From: Symbiodinium natans
Lineage: Eukaryota; Sar; Dinophyceae; Suessiales; Symbiodiniaceae
DNA length: 64,000 bases
Reading direction: 5' to 3'
NCBI GenBank assembly: GCA_905221605.1
Contig: CAJNDS010000025.1
Coordinates: 238,501 to 302,500 of the forward strand
In this document: positions 22,097 through 30,240 of the stretch, piece by piece
Layout: each line of letters starts with the position of its first letter
Numbering within the stretch: the first letter of the stretch is position 1
Position numbers and translations under genes: made by a program
Notes under the pieces: model-generated
Seen by the model: only the letters and a program-made list of their open reading frames with translations
Databases searched by the model: none
Told to the model about the DNA's origin: nothing

Positions 22097-23929
22097 GTTG
22101 GCGGCCGGTTCGGCTGCTGAGAGTGCCCCGACCCCGTGGACCCCCCAACTTGATAGTTGGGCCGGTTGGCTGGTGGGAGCGGTGTGACCCGGGCTGCTTT
22201 GTAGATGTGCGGGTCCACTCTGGCCAGTTGGCCCTGCTGGAGCTGGACTGTCTGTCGGTGTTTGTTGCCCCCTTCTTCGCGGGTTGGGGCCGCAACCACT
22301 GCCATCACCCACACGTCCTCCCCCCTCACCTTTCTCAGTTGTCCGCGGACCCCAACAGGGATGGGGGGGGGTTGGTCCTTGCCCTGGGGAGTGCTCACCC
22401 CTCGCTGCCGGATCCTTTGTCCCCCCGGGATGGTTTGGCTGCCTGGTAGGACATCGAACTCCCAGATGCACACCCCCCGCTGCCCTTGCCTGAACACGAT
22501 TTGGGTTTCCCTGGTGATGGGCAGTAGCGGGGGCCCATCTTGGGACCACTCCCATCTTTCGTCTTCCCCCCCTTGTGTTGGCTCGTCCATGTGTGTGGGG
22601 GGTTGCTGTTGTGTTGGCTGTTGGGCCCCCTTCCGCCGTTGTTGGTTGTTGTGGTGTGTTGGTGGTGGGTGCGGTGTTCGCCTGCTCCTCTGCTTCTGCT
22701 GCTTCATCCTGGTCCTCCTCGTCGCTGCTGCTCCAGTGGGTCTCCGTGCTGTCGCTCTCCTCTTGTGTATCGCAGGCCCCCTCTGTGTGTTGGTGCAGCT
22801 CACTGGCCCCTTGCGGGGAGCTTGGTGGTGGTTGGTGGCGGTGCTGCTGTTGCTGCTGCTGCGTTGGCTCCCCCCACGTCCCCCTCGGCTGCTTGTGTCT
22901 GTTCAGGAGGTCAGCCCAGTCGGTTGGCTGGTCGGGGGGTGCGTTTGCTGGCTGCTCACGGGCTGCAGCTGCCGCTGCACGTCTTGCTTGCTTGCGTTCC
23001 CTGGCTCGCTGGGCTTTTTGCTCCCTGTTGCGTGTTCTCTGCTCCCCCCTCCCCTCGTGTTTGTTTCTTGCTCGTCTGGCTCTGGCCTCCTCCAATGTCT
23101 CCCCCTCCCTGATGTACCAATGGGACGTCTCCACCGGCTGGGTGTCGTCTTGCCGGTCCGGTGGCGGTGGTGTGTCGTCATCGGTGGGGGGCTGAGGGGG
23201 TCTGGGTTTGGGAGTAGCAGCCTCCGTGCCCCCTCTCCTCCCGTTACAGTTGTCCGGTGGCGGGCTCTGGGATGGTTGGGGGGGTTGGGGCGGTGTGGGC
23301 TTGGTGGGCTCTGGGGGTGGTTGGCATGCGGCCCCCATCCTCAGGGGTTCCAGGGGGGTGATGGGTATCGTAACTGTGAGGTAGCCGTCCTGGACCCCCA
23401 GCGTGGGCGTGTGGGTGGATGGCAGGAAGCGCAGGGGGTGGGACGGGTGCGCCTCCTTTTTTCCCCGGCAGGCGTTGTGGTCCTTGGGGTTCATGGGGGG
23501 TTGCTTCCCCTGGGATATAGACTGGTCCGGTGGGGTCCCCCATGATGTGTTGTGACTGGCATTGGTGGGGGAACTCCCCTGCTGGTTGCGGGGTTGCTGC
23601 ATCTTGCTGCGTTGGTTCGTCGTCGCTGGCGGCGTGCCAGGGGTCGGTGCTGGGGTCGTAGGGTCCTGGCAGTTGGGCTTCCCACGTGCCCGTGTGCTGT
23701 GTTGGGTGGGTTGTGTGCCCCGCAGTGGGTTCTGGGAGGTATGCGTCCCATGGCGATTCTGGTTCCGGCCCCCTGCTGGACCGGCGTCCTGTGGGCGCTG
23801 CCAGGTTTGGGTCTTGGGGGGCCTGTCTGCCCCTCGGGAGGGGGTCTTGGTGGTGGGCGTGGGTGGGTGGTGTGGTTTCCTGCTCTTGTTGCGTTTTGGG
23901 GGGGGTTGCTTGTTGGGGAGGTTTCGCAC
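20206..23929 (-). CDS. LINE 3' coding region, Pro/Gln-rich, at least one frame switch
   Basis: Two long overlapping minus-strand frames. The first (23929 to about 22640) includes LGVQDGYLTVTIPITPLEPL, an Arg/Ala-rich helix with GETLEEARARRARNKH, and an acidic stretch ending near 22690. The second (about 22640 to 20206) starts with ERWEWSQDGPPLLPITRETQ and GVCIWEFDVLPG, has a polyGln/polyPro tract (about 22095-22010), a helical part (TWEEVARLARQVGQGWGALT, QAARQLEAAQHHAEACLGAE) and a basic C-terminus. Protein-like character moves from one frame to the other near 22,640, close to a G5 run at 22629-22633 (minus strand). A motif of the type DLHERE(N/D)GRDT occurs near 20640 and again near 24020 in different frames, which suggests an internal duplication. 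I recognise no domain. It could be a gag-like or accessory product of the LINE, or a separate element. Confidence 0.5.
22010..22095. repeat. CTG/CAG trinucleotide expansion (polyGln on the minus strand)
   Basis: About 21 uninterrupted CTG units on the plus strand next to TGG units. In the minus-strand frame of the LINE 3' coding region they encode polyGln followed by polyPro. Such tracts vary in length, so the number may differ between alleles and assemblies. Confidence 0.95.
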
Positions 23930-24399
23930 GTGGGTGTGCCGTCCCCCTCCGGGCTCAGGGGGGGCTGGGGGTCGTTCTTCTCCTTCTCGGTGTCCCTGCC
24001 ATCTTCACGTTCGTGTAGGTCATCTTCTCCCTGATTGTCCGTGGTCTGCCCTGGCGGGTGGGTTGGCTGCGATTGCGGCCCCCCTGTCTGGTACGTGGTG
24101 TCTTGGTGTGGCAGCGCCCCCCCCTCTCCCTCTCCCGCCTCCCTGGCCCTCCCCCCTCAGTGTTCGCCTCCGTCTCCGCCCCCTCTCTTCTTGTCCAGCG
24201 GTTCGTCCTTGTCCCTCCCCTCCCGTCTTGGGTCGGCACTGCCCCCGGCTGCGGGTGCCAGCCCACAAGCGTCGCAGCCACTACGATGGCCCCCATCACT
24301 CGGAGTGCCATTGCTTGGCTTGCGAGGTGTCTTCGACTTTTTAGTGGCTTGAGTGCTAGTCTTTCTGAGCTGGGGCCGCGGCGCGGGTGGCACTTGGAG

Positions 24400-24818
24400 T
24401 TGCTGCAGCTTGACAAGACACGAGTGAACATGTGCGTCTTCTTCTCCCTCTCACTGGCATATGCTGTGCTGCTGCTGATGCTTGTGCGTGTTGTGCGTGT
24501 GGTGCCCCCCTGCCCTGACCCCTTGTGTGTGTGTGCACGCCGGTGGGGGGAAAAGGGGGGGGGGGGGTGGGGAGGGTGGGTGCGCGCCATGTGCAGTGCA
24601 GGCCTTTGGTTGTGCTCCCGTACGCGTGCGGGCCATGCGAGACGTGCACAGGGGGTGGGGTGGGGGGGAGGGGGTTGCGCGCAGCGTTCCTTTTCCTGCA
24701 ACCTGCAACCTTTGGCCTCCTTGTTGGTGGTCGGGTATGCGTGCTGGGCGTACGGGTCGTGCGTGGTCGTGCGCATGGTGCAGTCTTGTGTGTGAGCGCC
24801 CCCCAGTCGCTGTCAGCC
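24400..24818. other. LINE spacer between ORF2 and the 3' coding region
   Basis: Low-complexity G-runs (24553-24580, 24655-24680) and TG-rich tracts. Translations on both strands are dominated by these repeats. I see no gene here. Confidence 0.5.
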
Positions 24819-24819
24819 G

Positions 24820-27800
24820 TTAGGCTTCATTCGCGATGGCAAGGTGCCCCCTCCCCTGCTGCCCCTTCCGCCCTTTGGCTCGGCGGTGTTGGGCTTTGTT
24901 TGGCGCCAAATTGCCCAGCGTCGCCTGCTTGCCACTGCTCCAGGGTGGATCATACTTGCTTATGAACACGCTCTCCTGTGCTCTCCACCATGTGCGGTTT
25001 GCTGCCGCTGTTGCCCAGTCATCCCCCGCCACAGCTGCTATGGATCTTTCGATGTCCTGGCTCGGGTTGAACCTGCCGGGGTGCCTCTGCCCTCTAGGGT
25101 TCGTTTGCTCTCGTCGCCACCATTGGAGTCCCCTCCACAGGAGGACCTTTTTCGTGAGCCCTTCCTGCCTCGCTACATGCCCCCATAGCCCCCAGATGCG
25201 CGCTAGGGCATGTGATGACCATCGCTGGACCCCCATCTTCCAGACAAGCGCCCTGGCCCCCCTAAGGGTTCTTTGGTTCCAGTCAACCCACGTTTCCGTG
25301 GCTTGCCGCTTGCATTGCATGACGTTGCGGACATAGTGCAACTGGCACGTGTTGGCAGCCCGCAAGAGCGTGTCATGAGGCGGCCATGCTGCGCACCCCC
25401 AGAGTGCTGCTGGTCTGATGTATACCAGCAGGAGTTTGATGCGTGGGGCCAGCGGGGCATCCGCCGTCAGCTCTTTTCTGTGTTGGTGGTAGGCCTTCCG
25501 AGCCCTGGTCTGCATCTCTGCGACTAGGAGCGCAACTTGTTGCTTGAAGGCAATCGGCGTGCCCAGCAGCCTGAAGTAGCCTTCGTCTTCCTGCATTGGT
25601 TGGACCCAGGCCCCGCCAATGAGGAATTTTCGCTCGTCCCCCGAGTTTGTGAGGATGGCCGTCTTCTTGGGGTGCACTTGGAGACCGTCTTCCCCCAAGC
25701 GGCGTTCGATGGCCGCGAGGTGCTTTTGGAATCGCTCCGGGTCGTGGTCCCAGATGTAGGTGTCGTCCATGAACGCCCCCGCATCTGTGGGGCATGGGGG
25801 CATCGCCACTGCACCCTCGGGGGGTGGCAACTGGGCGCGCTGGATCGCTCGCCCCATTTGTGCCGCAAACAGCACTGGTGAGTCAGGCCCCCCTTGCCGG
25901 ACCCCCGTGGTCTGCTTGATGCTGACGCAGTGTCCCCCCACATGGATGTTGACCTCGTCCGCCTCCAGGAGTGCGAGCCATGCATGTGCTTCCCACGGCT
26001 GGCCCCCTCTCTCCCCGATCCAGTGCCCCACAAGCGCTCCCAGATTTTGCTGGTATACGCTGTCGAAGGCCTTTTTGACGTCCAGCTTGGCGATCCACGT
26101 CGGCAACCGCCAGTCCGCCCCCACTCTGGTGATTTTCCGAAGGACCAGTATGAGCTCCTCGGCTTGCTTGCCTTTCCAGGCCCATTGGTTGCTGACGAGG
26201 GGGTTAAGCAGGTGGCTGCCCCTCCCCAGCAAGAGCTGTGAGAACCGCTTGAGCGTTGCACTAGAGAGCGTGATGGGCCTGGTTTGCCCCCATTCCTCCA
26301 GAGTGGCTTCTTTGGGTAGAAGGATCGTGATCCCCTCCCCCATGTTGCCGTGCAGCTTGCCCGTGTAGAGGACGTCATTGAAGAGGTAGAGGAGTCTGTG
26401 GCTCCAGACTTCATCTTGAAGCAGAGCTTGTAGGGCTTCCAGGGATACTTCGTCTGCCCCCGTGGCTTTCCTGCGCCCCCACTTGAAGGTGGCCTCGTTG
26501 AGCTCATCCAGGCAGAAAGGGTTCCATCGTGTTCTCTTGCAGAGGCCTCGTAGCCGGTCACGCAGCCGTTGGAAGCCCTCACGGACGACCTCCACCGGCA
26601 CCGTGGCAAAGGTCCCCTCGAAGTGCTGGGCGAGGTGGTGTCGCCAGTCAGGCGAACTCAGCAAGTGGTGCTCCCAGTGTCGCTGTTGGCGCTGCTTGTC
26701 CAGGTCACGTAGCTCCCCCCAGTTCATCAGGGCCGCCGCTTCTACTTTGCGCTTCATCCAGGCTCGCCTTTCCTTCTTGAGCATGTGCCAGACCTGTTTC
26801 CATAGCGTTCGACGCTCTTCCGGGACGGCTTGCTTTGCCCTCCTCCTGAGAGTCTTGAGCTCTTCACTCTCGTTCCAGGGCTCCCCTCCCTGCGGCGCTG
26901 GCATCGTGATCTCCTTGGCCACCTCGGCTATCATGGCGTGTGGCCCCCCTTTTCTTGTCTTGGCTAGCTCCTGGGATACGTGATCAGCATCCCTCAGGAT
27001 TCTCGGCCCCCACGATGTCGCAGATTGCTTCTTGGGGACCGGCGGGTCCTCAATTTGTACAGAGAGGGCATCATGGTCCGACTGGATGATGTCCCGGGAT
27101 CCACTGTGGACTCGCCCCCGCGTGGCCATCAGCCCTCTCGTTGCGCAATAGTCCAGTCTCCTAGACCTCATCGCACGGTTGTAGGGGTGGTAGGTGGGGG
27201 TGTCCAAGGCTTGTTCCGGGAGATCAAGCCCGTGCTCAGCCAGCCAGTGCAGGATAGCCTCTCCTCTGCCTGTATGTGCCACAATGCCAATGTCGGTCTC
27301 CTCGAGGTTCTCGTTCAAATCCGCCCCCATCAGGACATTCCATAGCTGCATAGCCCCACTGTCCCCCCATGACGCCAGCAGTTGTTGGGCTTGTTCCAGA
27401 GTGGCATGGTGTGGGAGGTGGGCCGAGACAATGCCCACATGAACATGCGTCGGGGTATTTTGCCCCGCTGCTGTTTCGGCTGGTGTGGTCGGTGCGTTTC
27501 CTCCTGAGAGGATCACTGTGAGTGCCCCTTCGAGATTTTGCGTGTGCGTGTGGTGGTAGTGTTGGGTGGTGTATGCAATGCCCTCTCCTCTCCATTCACT
27601 GTCCGTCTTGCCCATGACAAGAGTCCATGTTTTCGAGCTCTCGACATGAGTCCCCGCGTCGCAGATGACCTCTTGGAGGGCTACGACCATGGGTTTGGAG
27701 AGCGCACATTGTAACAAGTTCTCCCCCGCGAGCATCTGGAGGACGTCGAGGATTTTGTTCCCCCCGGCCCCCCCAGTATTCCAGGCGAGAAAATTCAGTA

Positions 27801-27879
27801 CAGGTGGGGTGTCTTTGTCCCCAACTTTGGGGTGAAACTGGGGTGAAACCGGCTCCGGGCTGTTCGCCCCTGCTTTCAC
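24820..27879 (-). CDS. LINE ORF2: AP-type endonuclease plus reverse transcriptase
   Basis: The ORF is intact over 1,019 codons and gives the activities for target-primed reverse transcription: nicking the chromosome, then copying the element RNA. The N-terminal third is an endonuclease/exonuclease/phosphatase fold: FLAWNTGG near residue 30, catalytic Glu in ALQEV (residue 70), GADLNEN, and a terminal QSDHDALSV. The middle is a reverse transcriptase: KLDVKKAFDS (first Asp), GVRQGGPDSPVLF, and the catalytic FMDDTYIW box with both aspartates kept. A thumb-like region and a Cys/His-poor C-terminus follow. No RNase H is recognised. The frame has no AUG near its start: the upstream limit is a TAG and the first plausible initiator is a GTG overlapping the ORF1 stop (GTGA). 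Initiation probably depends on termination-reinitiation or frameshifting. All core motifs are intact, so the copy is young. Confidence 0.9.
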   Translation of the reverse strand: MKAGANSPEPVSPQFHPKVGDKDTPPVLNFLAWNTGGAGGNKILDVLQMLAGENLLQCALSKPMVVALQEVICDAGTHVESSKTWTLVMGKTDSEWRGEGIAYTTQHYHHTHTQNLEGALTVILSGGNAPTTPAETAAGQNTPTHVHVGIVSAHLPHHATLEQAQQLLASWGDSGAMQLWNVLMGADLNENLEETDIGIVAHTGRGEAILHWLAEHGLDLPEQALDTPTYHPYNRAMRSRRLDYCATRGLMATRGRVHSGSRDIIQSDHDALSVQIEDPPVPKKQSATSWGPRILRDADHVSQELAKTRKGGPHAMIAEVAKEITMPAPQGGEPWNESEELKTLRRRAKQAVPEERRTLWKQVWHMLKKERRAWMKRKVEAAALMNWGELRDLDKQRQQRHWEHHLLSSPDWRHHLAQHFEGTFATVPVEVVREGFQRLRDRLRGLCKRTRWNPFCLDELNEATFKWGRRKATGADEVSLEALQALLQDEVWSHRLLYLFNDVLYTGKLHGNMGEGITILLPKEATLEEWGQTRPITLSSATLKRFSQLLLGRGSHLLNPLVSNQWAWKGKQAEELILVLRKITRVGADWRLPTWIAKLDVKKAFDSVYQQNLGALVGHWIGERGGQPWEAHAWLALLEADEVNIHVGGHCVSIKQTTGVRQGGPDSPVLFAAQMGRAIQRAQLPPPEGAVAMPPCPTDAGAFMDDTYIWDHDPERFQKHLAAIERRLGEDGLQVHPKKTAILTNSGDERKFLIGGAWVQPMQEDEGYFRLLGTPIAFKQQVALLVAEMQTRARKAYHQHRKELTADAPLAPRIKLLLVYIRPAALWGCAAWPPHDTLLRAANTCQLHYVRNVMQCKRQATETWVDWNQRTLRGARALVWKMGVQRWSSHALARIWGLWGHVARQEGLTKKVLLWRGLQWWRREQTNPRGQRHPGRFNPSQDIERSIAAVAGDDWATAAANRTWWRAQESVFISKYDPPWSSGKQATLGNLAPNKAQHRRAKGRKGQQGRGHLAIANEA

Positions 27880-28442
27880 TTGAGGCTGCTAGCCAGGCCC
27901 TCCCACTGCTGCTGAGCCGCATCCGTTGTAAGCCTCAGCCCCCGGGCCATCGTCACGACGTCCACCCACCCCCCCCCTGCTGCCACGGCGCCCTCCTTCA
28001 TGGGCATCGAGGCGGAGGAGATGCGGAGCCCACGGTACCACACCGCGCCAGTGGCGAACTCGACCTCCAGGTGTCCATGCTCCCCACCGAGCTCCAGGAT
28101 GCATCTCTTGACTTTGGCCGCCAGTTTTGCCCTGCGTCGTCGTTCCGGAGGTTGCGAGACCGCCAGGAACATATAGCGCGGCTGGCCTGTGTCCTCACGG
28201 ATGTGCCCCGTCTGCAATTTGGCGTTTCTGATCTTGGTGACTGCCCCCTGGATGCGTTGCCTGTAATCTTCTTCATGTTCCCCCTCTCTTGCACCTTTAA
28301 GGGGTATCAGCCCAAAACCACGTCGGACCCCCGGCACGAACATGTTGTGGTAGTCCAGGTCCACCTGGAGTTGTTGTAGGGCTCGGGTGGCCTTCTCGAT
28401 CACCTCTCCCGCTGGCGTGTCGTCGTTCCAGCCCCCCACTAT
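27876..28442 (-). CDS. LINE ORF1, 3' part (interrupted by the PLV)
   Basis: Continuation of the ORF1 that starts at 50495. At the left PLV junction the frame reads IVGGWNDDTPAGEV, then an alpha/beta-type sequence (YHNMFVPGVRRGFGLIPL, TGQPRYMFLAVSQPPERR, HGHLEVEFATGAVWYRGLR). ORF1 proteins of LINEs are RNA-binding chaperones. The IVGGW strand followed by a helix and further strands would suit an RNA-binding fold, but I cannot confirm an RRM. It ends in TGA at 27878-27876, overlapping the first codon of ORF2. Joined with 50495-50013, and counting the ACTAT duplication once, the frame is open for 350 codons including the stop. Confidence 0.8.
   Translation of the reverse strand: MVGGWNDDTPAGEVIEKATRALQQLQVDLDYHNMFVPGVRRGFGLIPLKGAREGEHEEDYRQRIQGAVTKIRNAKLQTGHIREDTGQPRYMFLAVSQPPERRRRAKLAAKVKRCILELGGEHGHLEVEFATGAVWYRGLRISSASMPMKEGAVAAGGGWVDVVTMARGLRLTTDAAQQQWEGLASSLK
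28438..28442. repeat. Left target-site duplication (ACTAT) of the PLV
   Basis: ACTAT precedes the left terminal inverted repeat and recurs directly after the right one at 50008-50012. Keeping one copy restores the LINE ORF1 reading frame. Confidence 0.9.
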
Positions 28443-28758
28443 AGTTAGGTATGACCATGCCCCACTTTTTTTACACCCCGCTCAACGCTCATTCGTTTTT
28501 TACCTAGGGTATACCCTACGTTTTCAACATTTCAACAACTTTTTCATCATTTTGACATCCGACCCTCAACCGTTCCTCGCAAAAAATCCCAATAAAAATC
28601 AATAATTTTATGATAAAAAATATTAAAAATTTCATCATAAAATTTTCCAAAATTTTCATAAAAATAATATTTCAAAATTTTCATCTTAAAAATCTTCCAA
28701 AAATATTTGTTGAAAAATTGCATTTTTATAAATTATCTTTGTAAAAAACTTTGTAAAG
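28443..28758. repeat. PLV left terminal inverted repeat (~316 bp)
   Basis: Begins AGTTAGGTATGACCATGCCC and matches the reverse complement of 49690-50007 with only a few substitutions and 1-2 base indels. The outer ~140 bp are of mixed composition and the inner part is very AT-rich with repeated AAAATTTT motifs. Such near-identity of the two ends points to a recent insertion or to copying between ends. Confidence 0.95.
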
Positions 28759-28761
28759 ATT

Positions 28762-28998
28762 TTAAGAATTATTATTTTCATATAAATCTATCAATTCCTT
28801 TTGTAGCTCAACTTGTCTATCTAAATATTTCATTTCCTTATCTAAATGTTCCTGTTCTTCTTTTTCTATAACGCATTTTTGTTTTATTTCTTCGATTTTG
28901 CTTATCCTACTTTCTTTGATGATTTCTAGCTTTTCTAATTCGTGCTTTGCTTGTTTGTAAAGAATTTCAAACAATTCATCTTGAACCGATTTTTTCAT
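28762..28998 (-). CDS. Small coiled-coil protein, 78 aa
   Basis: Charged helical sequence (QAKHELEKLEIIKESRISKI, EEQEHLDKEMKYLDRQVELQ) with a heptad-like pattern over almost its whole length. It has no signal peptide, membrane segment or known domain. It lies just inside the left inverted repeat and its ATG follows an AT-only stretch. The function is unknown; small coiled-coil proteins of this type are common in PLVs. Confidence 0.65.
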   Translation of the reverse strand: MKKSVQDELFEILYKQAKHELEKLEIIKESRISKIEEIKQKCVIEKEEQEHLDKEMKYLDRQVELQKELIDLYENNNS

Positions 28999-29112
28999 TT
29001 ATATATATAATACTATATATTTTAGTTTTTAAAACTTTTAAAACTTTTTGTTGTGAGACATGTCATGTGCAGGGCACCATGTGCAGTCTGTCATGAGTGG
29101 TTGTGAGTTGGT

Positions 29113-29930
29113 GGATGCATTTTTTTGTTCAGTTGTAGCATTTATGCGTCAAACTTTTCAGAGTGTTTCAATTCGTAGATTGGTCGCCATGACTGAAAAC
29201 ATCCGGATCAATATTGAGTATCACAGCGTTCCAGATGGTGGAGCGACCATGAGTTATCAGTTCATTCCATGGGCGGCCGCGTCAGTGATGTCGATCAACC
29301 AAATCTTGGCGCCCTTTACAGTTGATGAGATCGAGGAAATCGTCATCAATGGGACCCGTATCCAGCACGTGGATTTCGATGGCAGACGAACCCTTGTCAG
29401 ACAACTGGCATTGATCCCAATAAACTATGATGTTCATATCTACCTTGACGTTTATGTGGCAGATGAGCGGAACGTTGACGAAGACGACGAGGACGACGGT
29501 TATGATTCTACATCGTGCGGGACTTCAACACCAGACGATGACGACGACGACGACGACGACGACTACGACGATCAGTTCTTTACCATCTGATGAGCGCTTT
29601 GTATAGGCACCTTCGCTAGTGCATCAATTTTGGCTACGCTGTGTTTTGCTAATCTAAACGAATTTTAACTTGAAGCAGACGAGTGCATGAAATGCTTTTG
29701 TTCCTCGTCAGTTTTGATAAGCGACCAAAGTGTTGCGAATGATCCGCATTATAGCAGACATAGCAGTGTAGCTACACACCAGTCGAGCCACCTGTGAAAG
29801 CTAAAAATAATGCACTTTACAAGGCGTATTCTGTGAGCATTGCATGTTGGGAGCGTTTAGTTGAGGCATCTGTTTTTCAATGTAGCGTTTTTGCTTCAAA
29901 CTTTTTAGAGTGTTTCAACTTTTCAATTCG
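29113..29930. repeat. Diverged duplicate of a ~65-bp leader region
   Basis: About 29128-29180 (TTCAGTTGTAGCATTTATGC, TCAAACTTTTCAGAGTGTTT, CAATTCG) recurs at 29876-29930 (TTCAATGTAGCGTTTTTGCT, TCAAACTTTTTAGAGTGTTT, then CAATTCG). The first copy lies just upstream of the ATG at 29189; the second lies upstream of the ubiquitin-like exon at 30040. They may be duplicated promoter or 5' leader sequences. Confidence 0.6.
29189..29590 (+). CDS. Unknown 133-aa protein with polyAsp tail
   Basis: I start at the ATG at 29189 (GCCATGACTG), because the 43 open codons before it overlap the duplicated leader-like segment and look non-coding. The body (MTENIRINIEYHSVPDGG, FTVDEIEEIVINGTRIQHV, RRTLVRQLALIPINYDVHIY) alternates hydrophobic residues like a beta-rich domain. 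The last 35 residues are acidic, with a run of Asp from GAC codons. I recognise no family. An acidic tail could bind basic proteins such as histones or capsid proteins (inference). Confidence 0.6.
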   Translation: MTENIRINIEYHSVPDGGATMSYQFIPWAAASVMSINQILAPFTVDEIEEIVINGTRIQHVDFDGRRTLVRQLALIPINYDVHIYLDVYVADERNVDEDDEDDGYDSTSCGTSTPDDDDDDDDDDYDDQFFTI

Positions 29931-30035
29931 CCAAAGACCCGTCGCTACTCGTATTGCATTATATCAAGTTTTTTTTAGTAGTTATGATTTTATACGTGGG
30001 TAAGGTTTCTTTATATGTTCTTTTTTTGGTATTGA
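29594..30035. other. Non-coding spacer in the cargo island
   Basis: The 29794-30003 open frame gives a peptide without protein-like character and overlaps the second copy of the leader-like repeat. I treat the interval as regulatory or 5' leader sequence of the ubiquitin-like gene. Confidence 0.5.
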
Positions 30036-30039
30036 GGGT

Positions 30040-30210
30040 ATGCAGATCTTCGTGAAGACCATGACGGGCGAGACCATCGCTATGGATGTGGAAGCATCAG
30101 ACAGCATCGACAACGTGAAGACCAAGATCGAGGAAAAATATGGCATCCACCGCCACGTTCAGACGTGGAAGGTGTCCTGTCTTAAATTTGTAAGTATTTT
30201 TCTTTGTTGA
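30040..30210 (+). CDS. Ubiquitin-like N-terminal half, possibly exon 1 of a fusion
   Basis: The first 36 codons encode a clear ubiquitin N-terminus ([20 protein letters not shown], then a helix like ubiquitin alpha-1 ending KYGI). The sequence then departs from ubiquitin ([14 protein letters not shown]) and the Ile44 patch, later lysines and C-terminal GlyGly are missing. Unspliced it is 56 codons ending in TGA at 30210. A GTAAGT donor-like site at 30190 and an AG at 30224-30225 would remove 36 nt. They would join residue 50 in frame, through five codons, to the ATG of the next gene at 30241. Codon use is GC-rich and host-like. It is either a captured, truncated host ubiquitin or a ubiquitin-fold fusion; the splice is a hypothesis and the intron would be very short. 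Confidence 0.6.
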   Translation: MQIFVKTMTGETIAMDVEASDSIDNVKTKIEEKYGIHRHVQTWKVSCLKFVSIFLC

Positions 30211-30240
30211 AAAATTAAATCCGAGGTTCAATCTGATACC

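Larger units (their letters stand above)
19517..28442 (-). mobile_element. LINE-type (non-LTR) retrotransposon, 3' portion
   Basis: This is the larger part of a non-LTR element cut in two by the PLV. In transcription order it holds the end of ORF1 (28442-27876), ORF2 with endonuclease and reverse transcriptase (27879-24820), a spacer with TG-rich tracts, a long GC-rich coding region (about 23929-20206) and the tail. The 5' part is at 50008-50915. Without the PLV the element is about 9.8 kb. It has no LTRs or RNase H that I recognise. The 3' boundary is inferred from the (GA)n/(CT)n tail. That the 3' coding region belongs to the same element is likely, but a second nested element is possible. 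Confidence 0.8.

Noticed and set aside
20201-24800. Long plus-strand open frames (for example 22205-23545 and 20201-21127)
   Set aside because: They are the reverse strand of the GC-rich minus-strand LINE coding region. Their Cys/Pro/Leu/Trp-rich translations have no motifs.
26980-27345. Plus-strand ORFs across 25-27.9 kb
   Set aside because: Antisense to the LINE endonuclease-reverse transcriptase.
29794-30003. 69-codon plus-strand ORF
   Set aside because: Overlaps the duplicated leader-like segment and lacks protein character.
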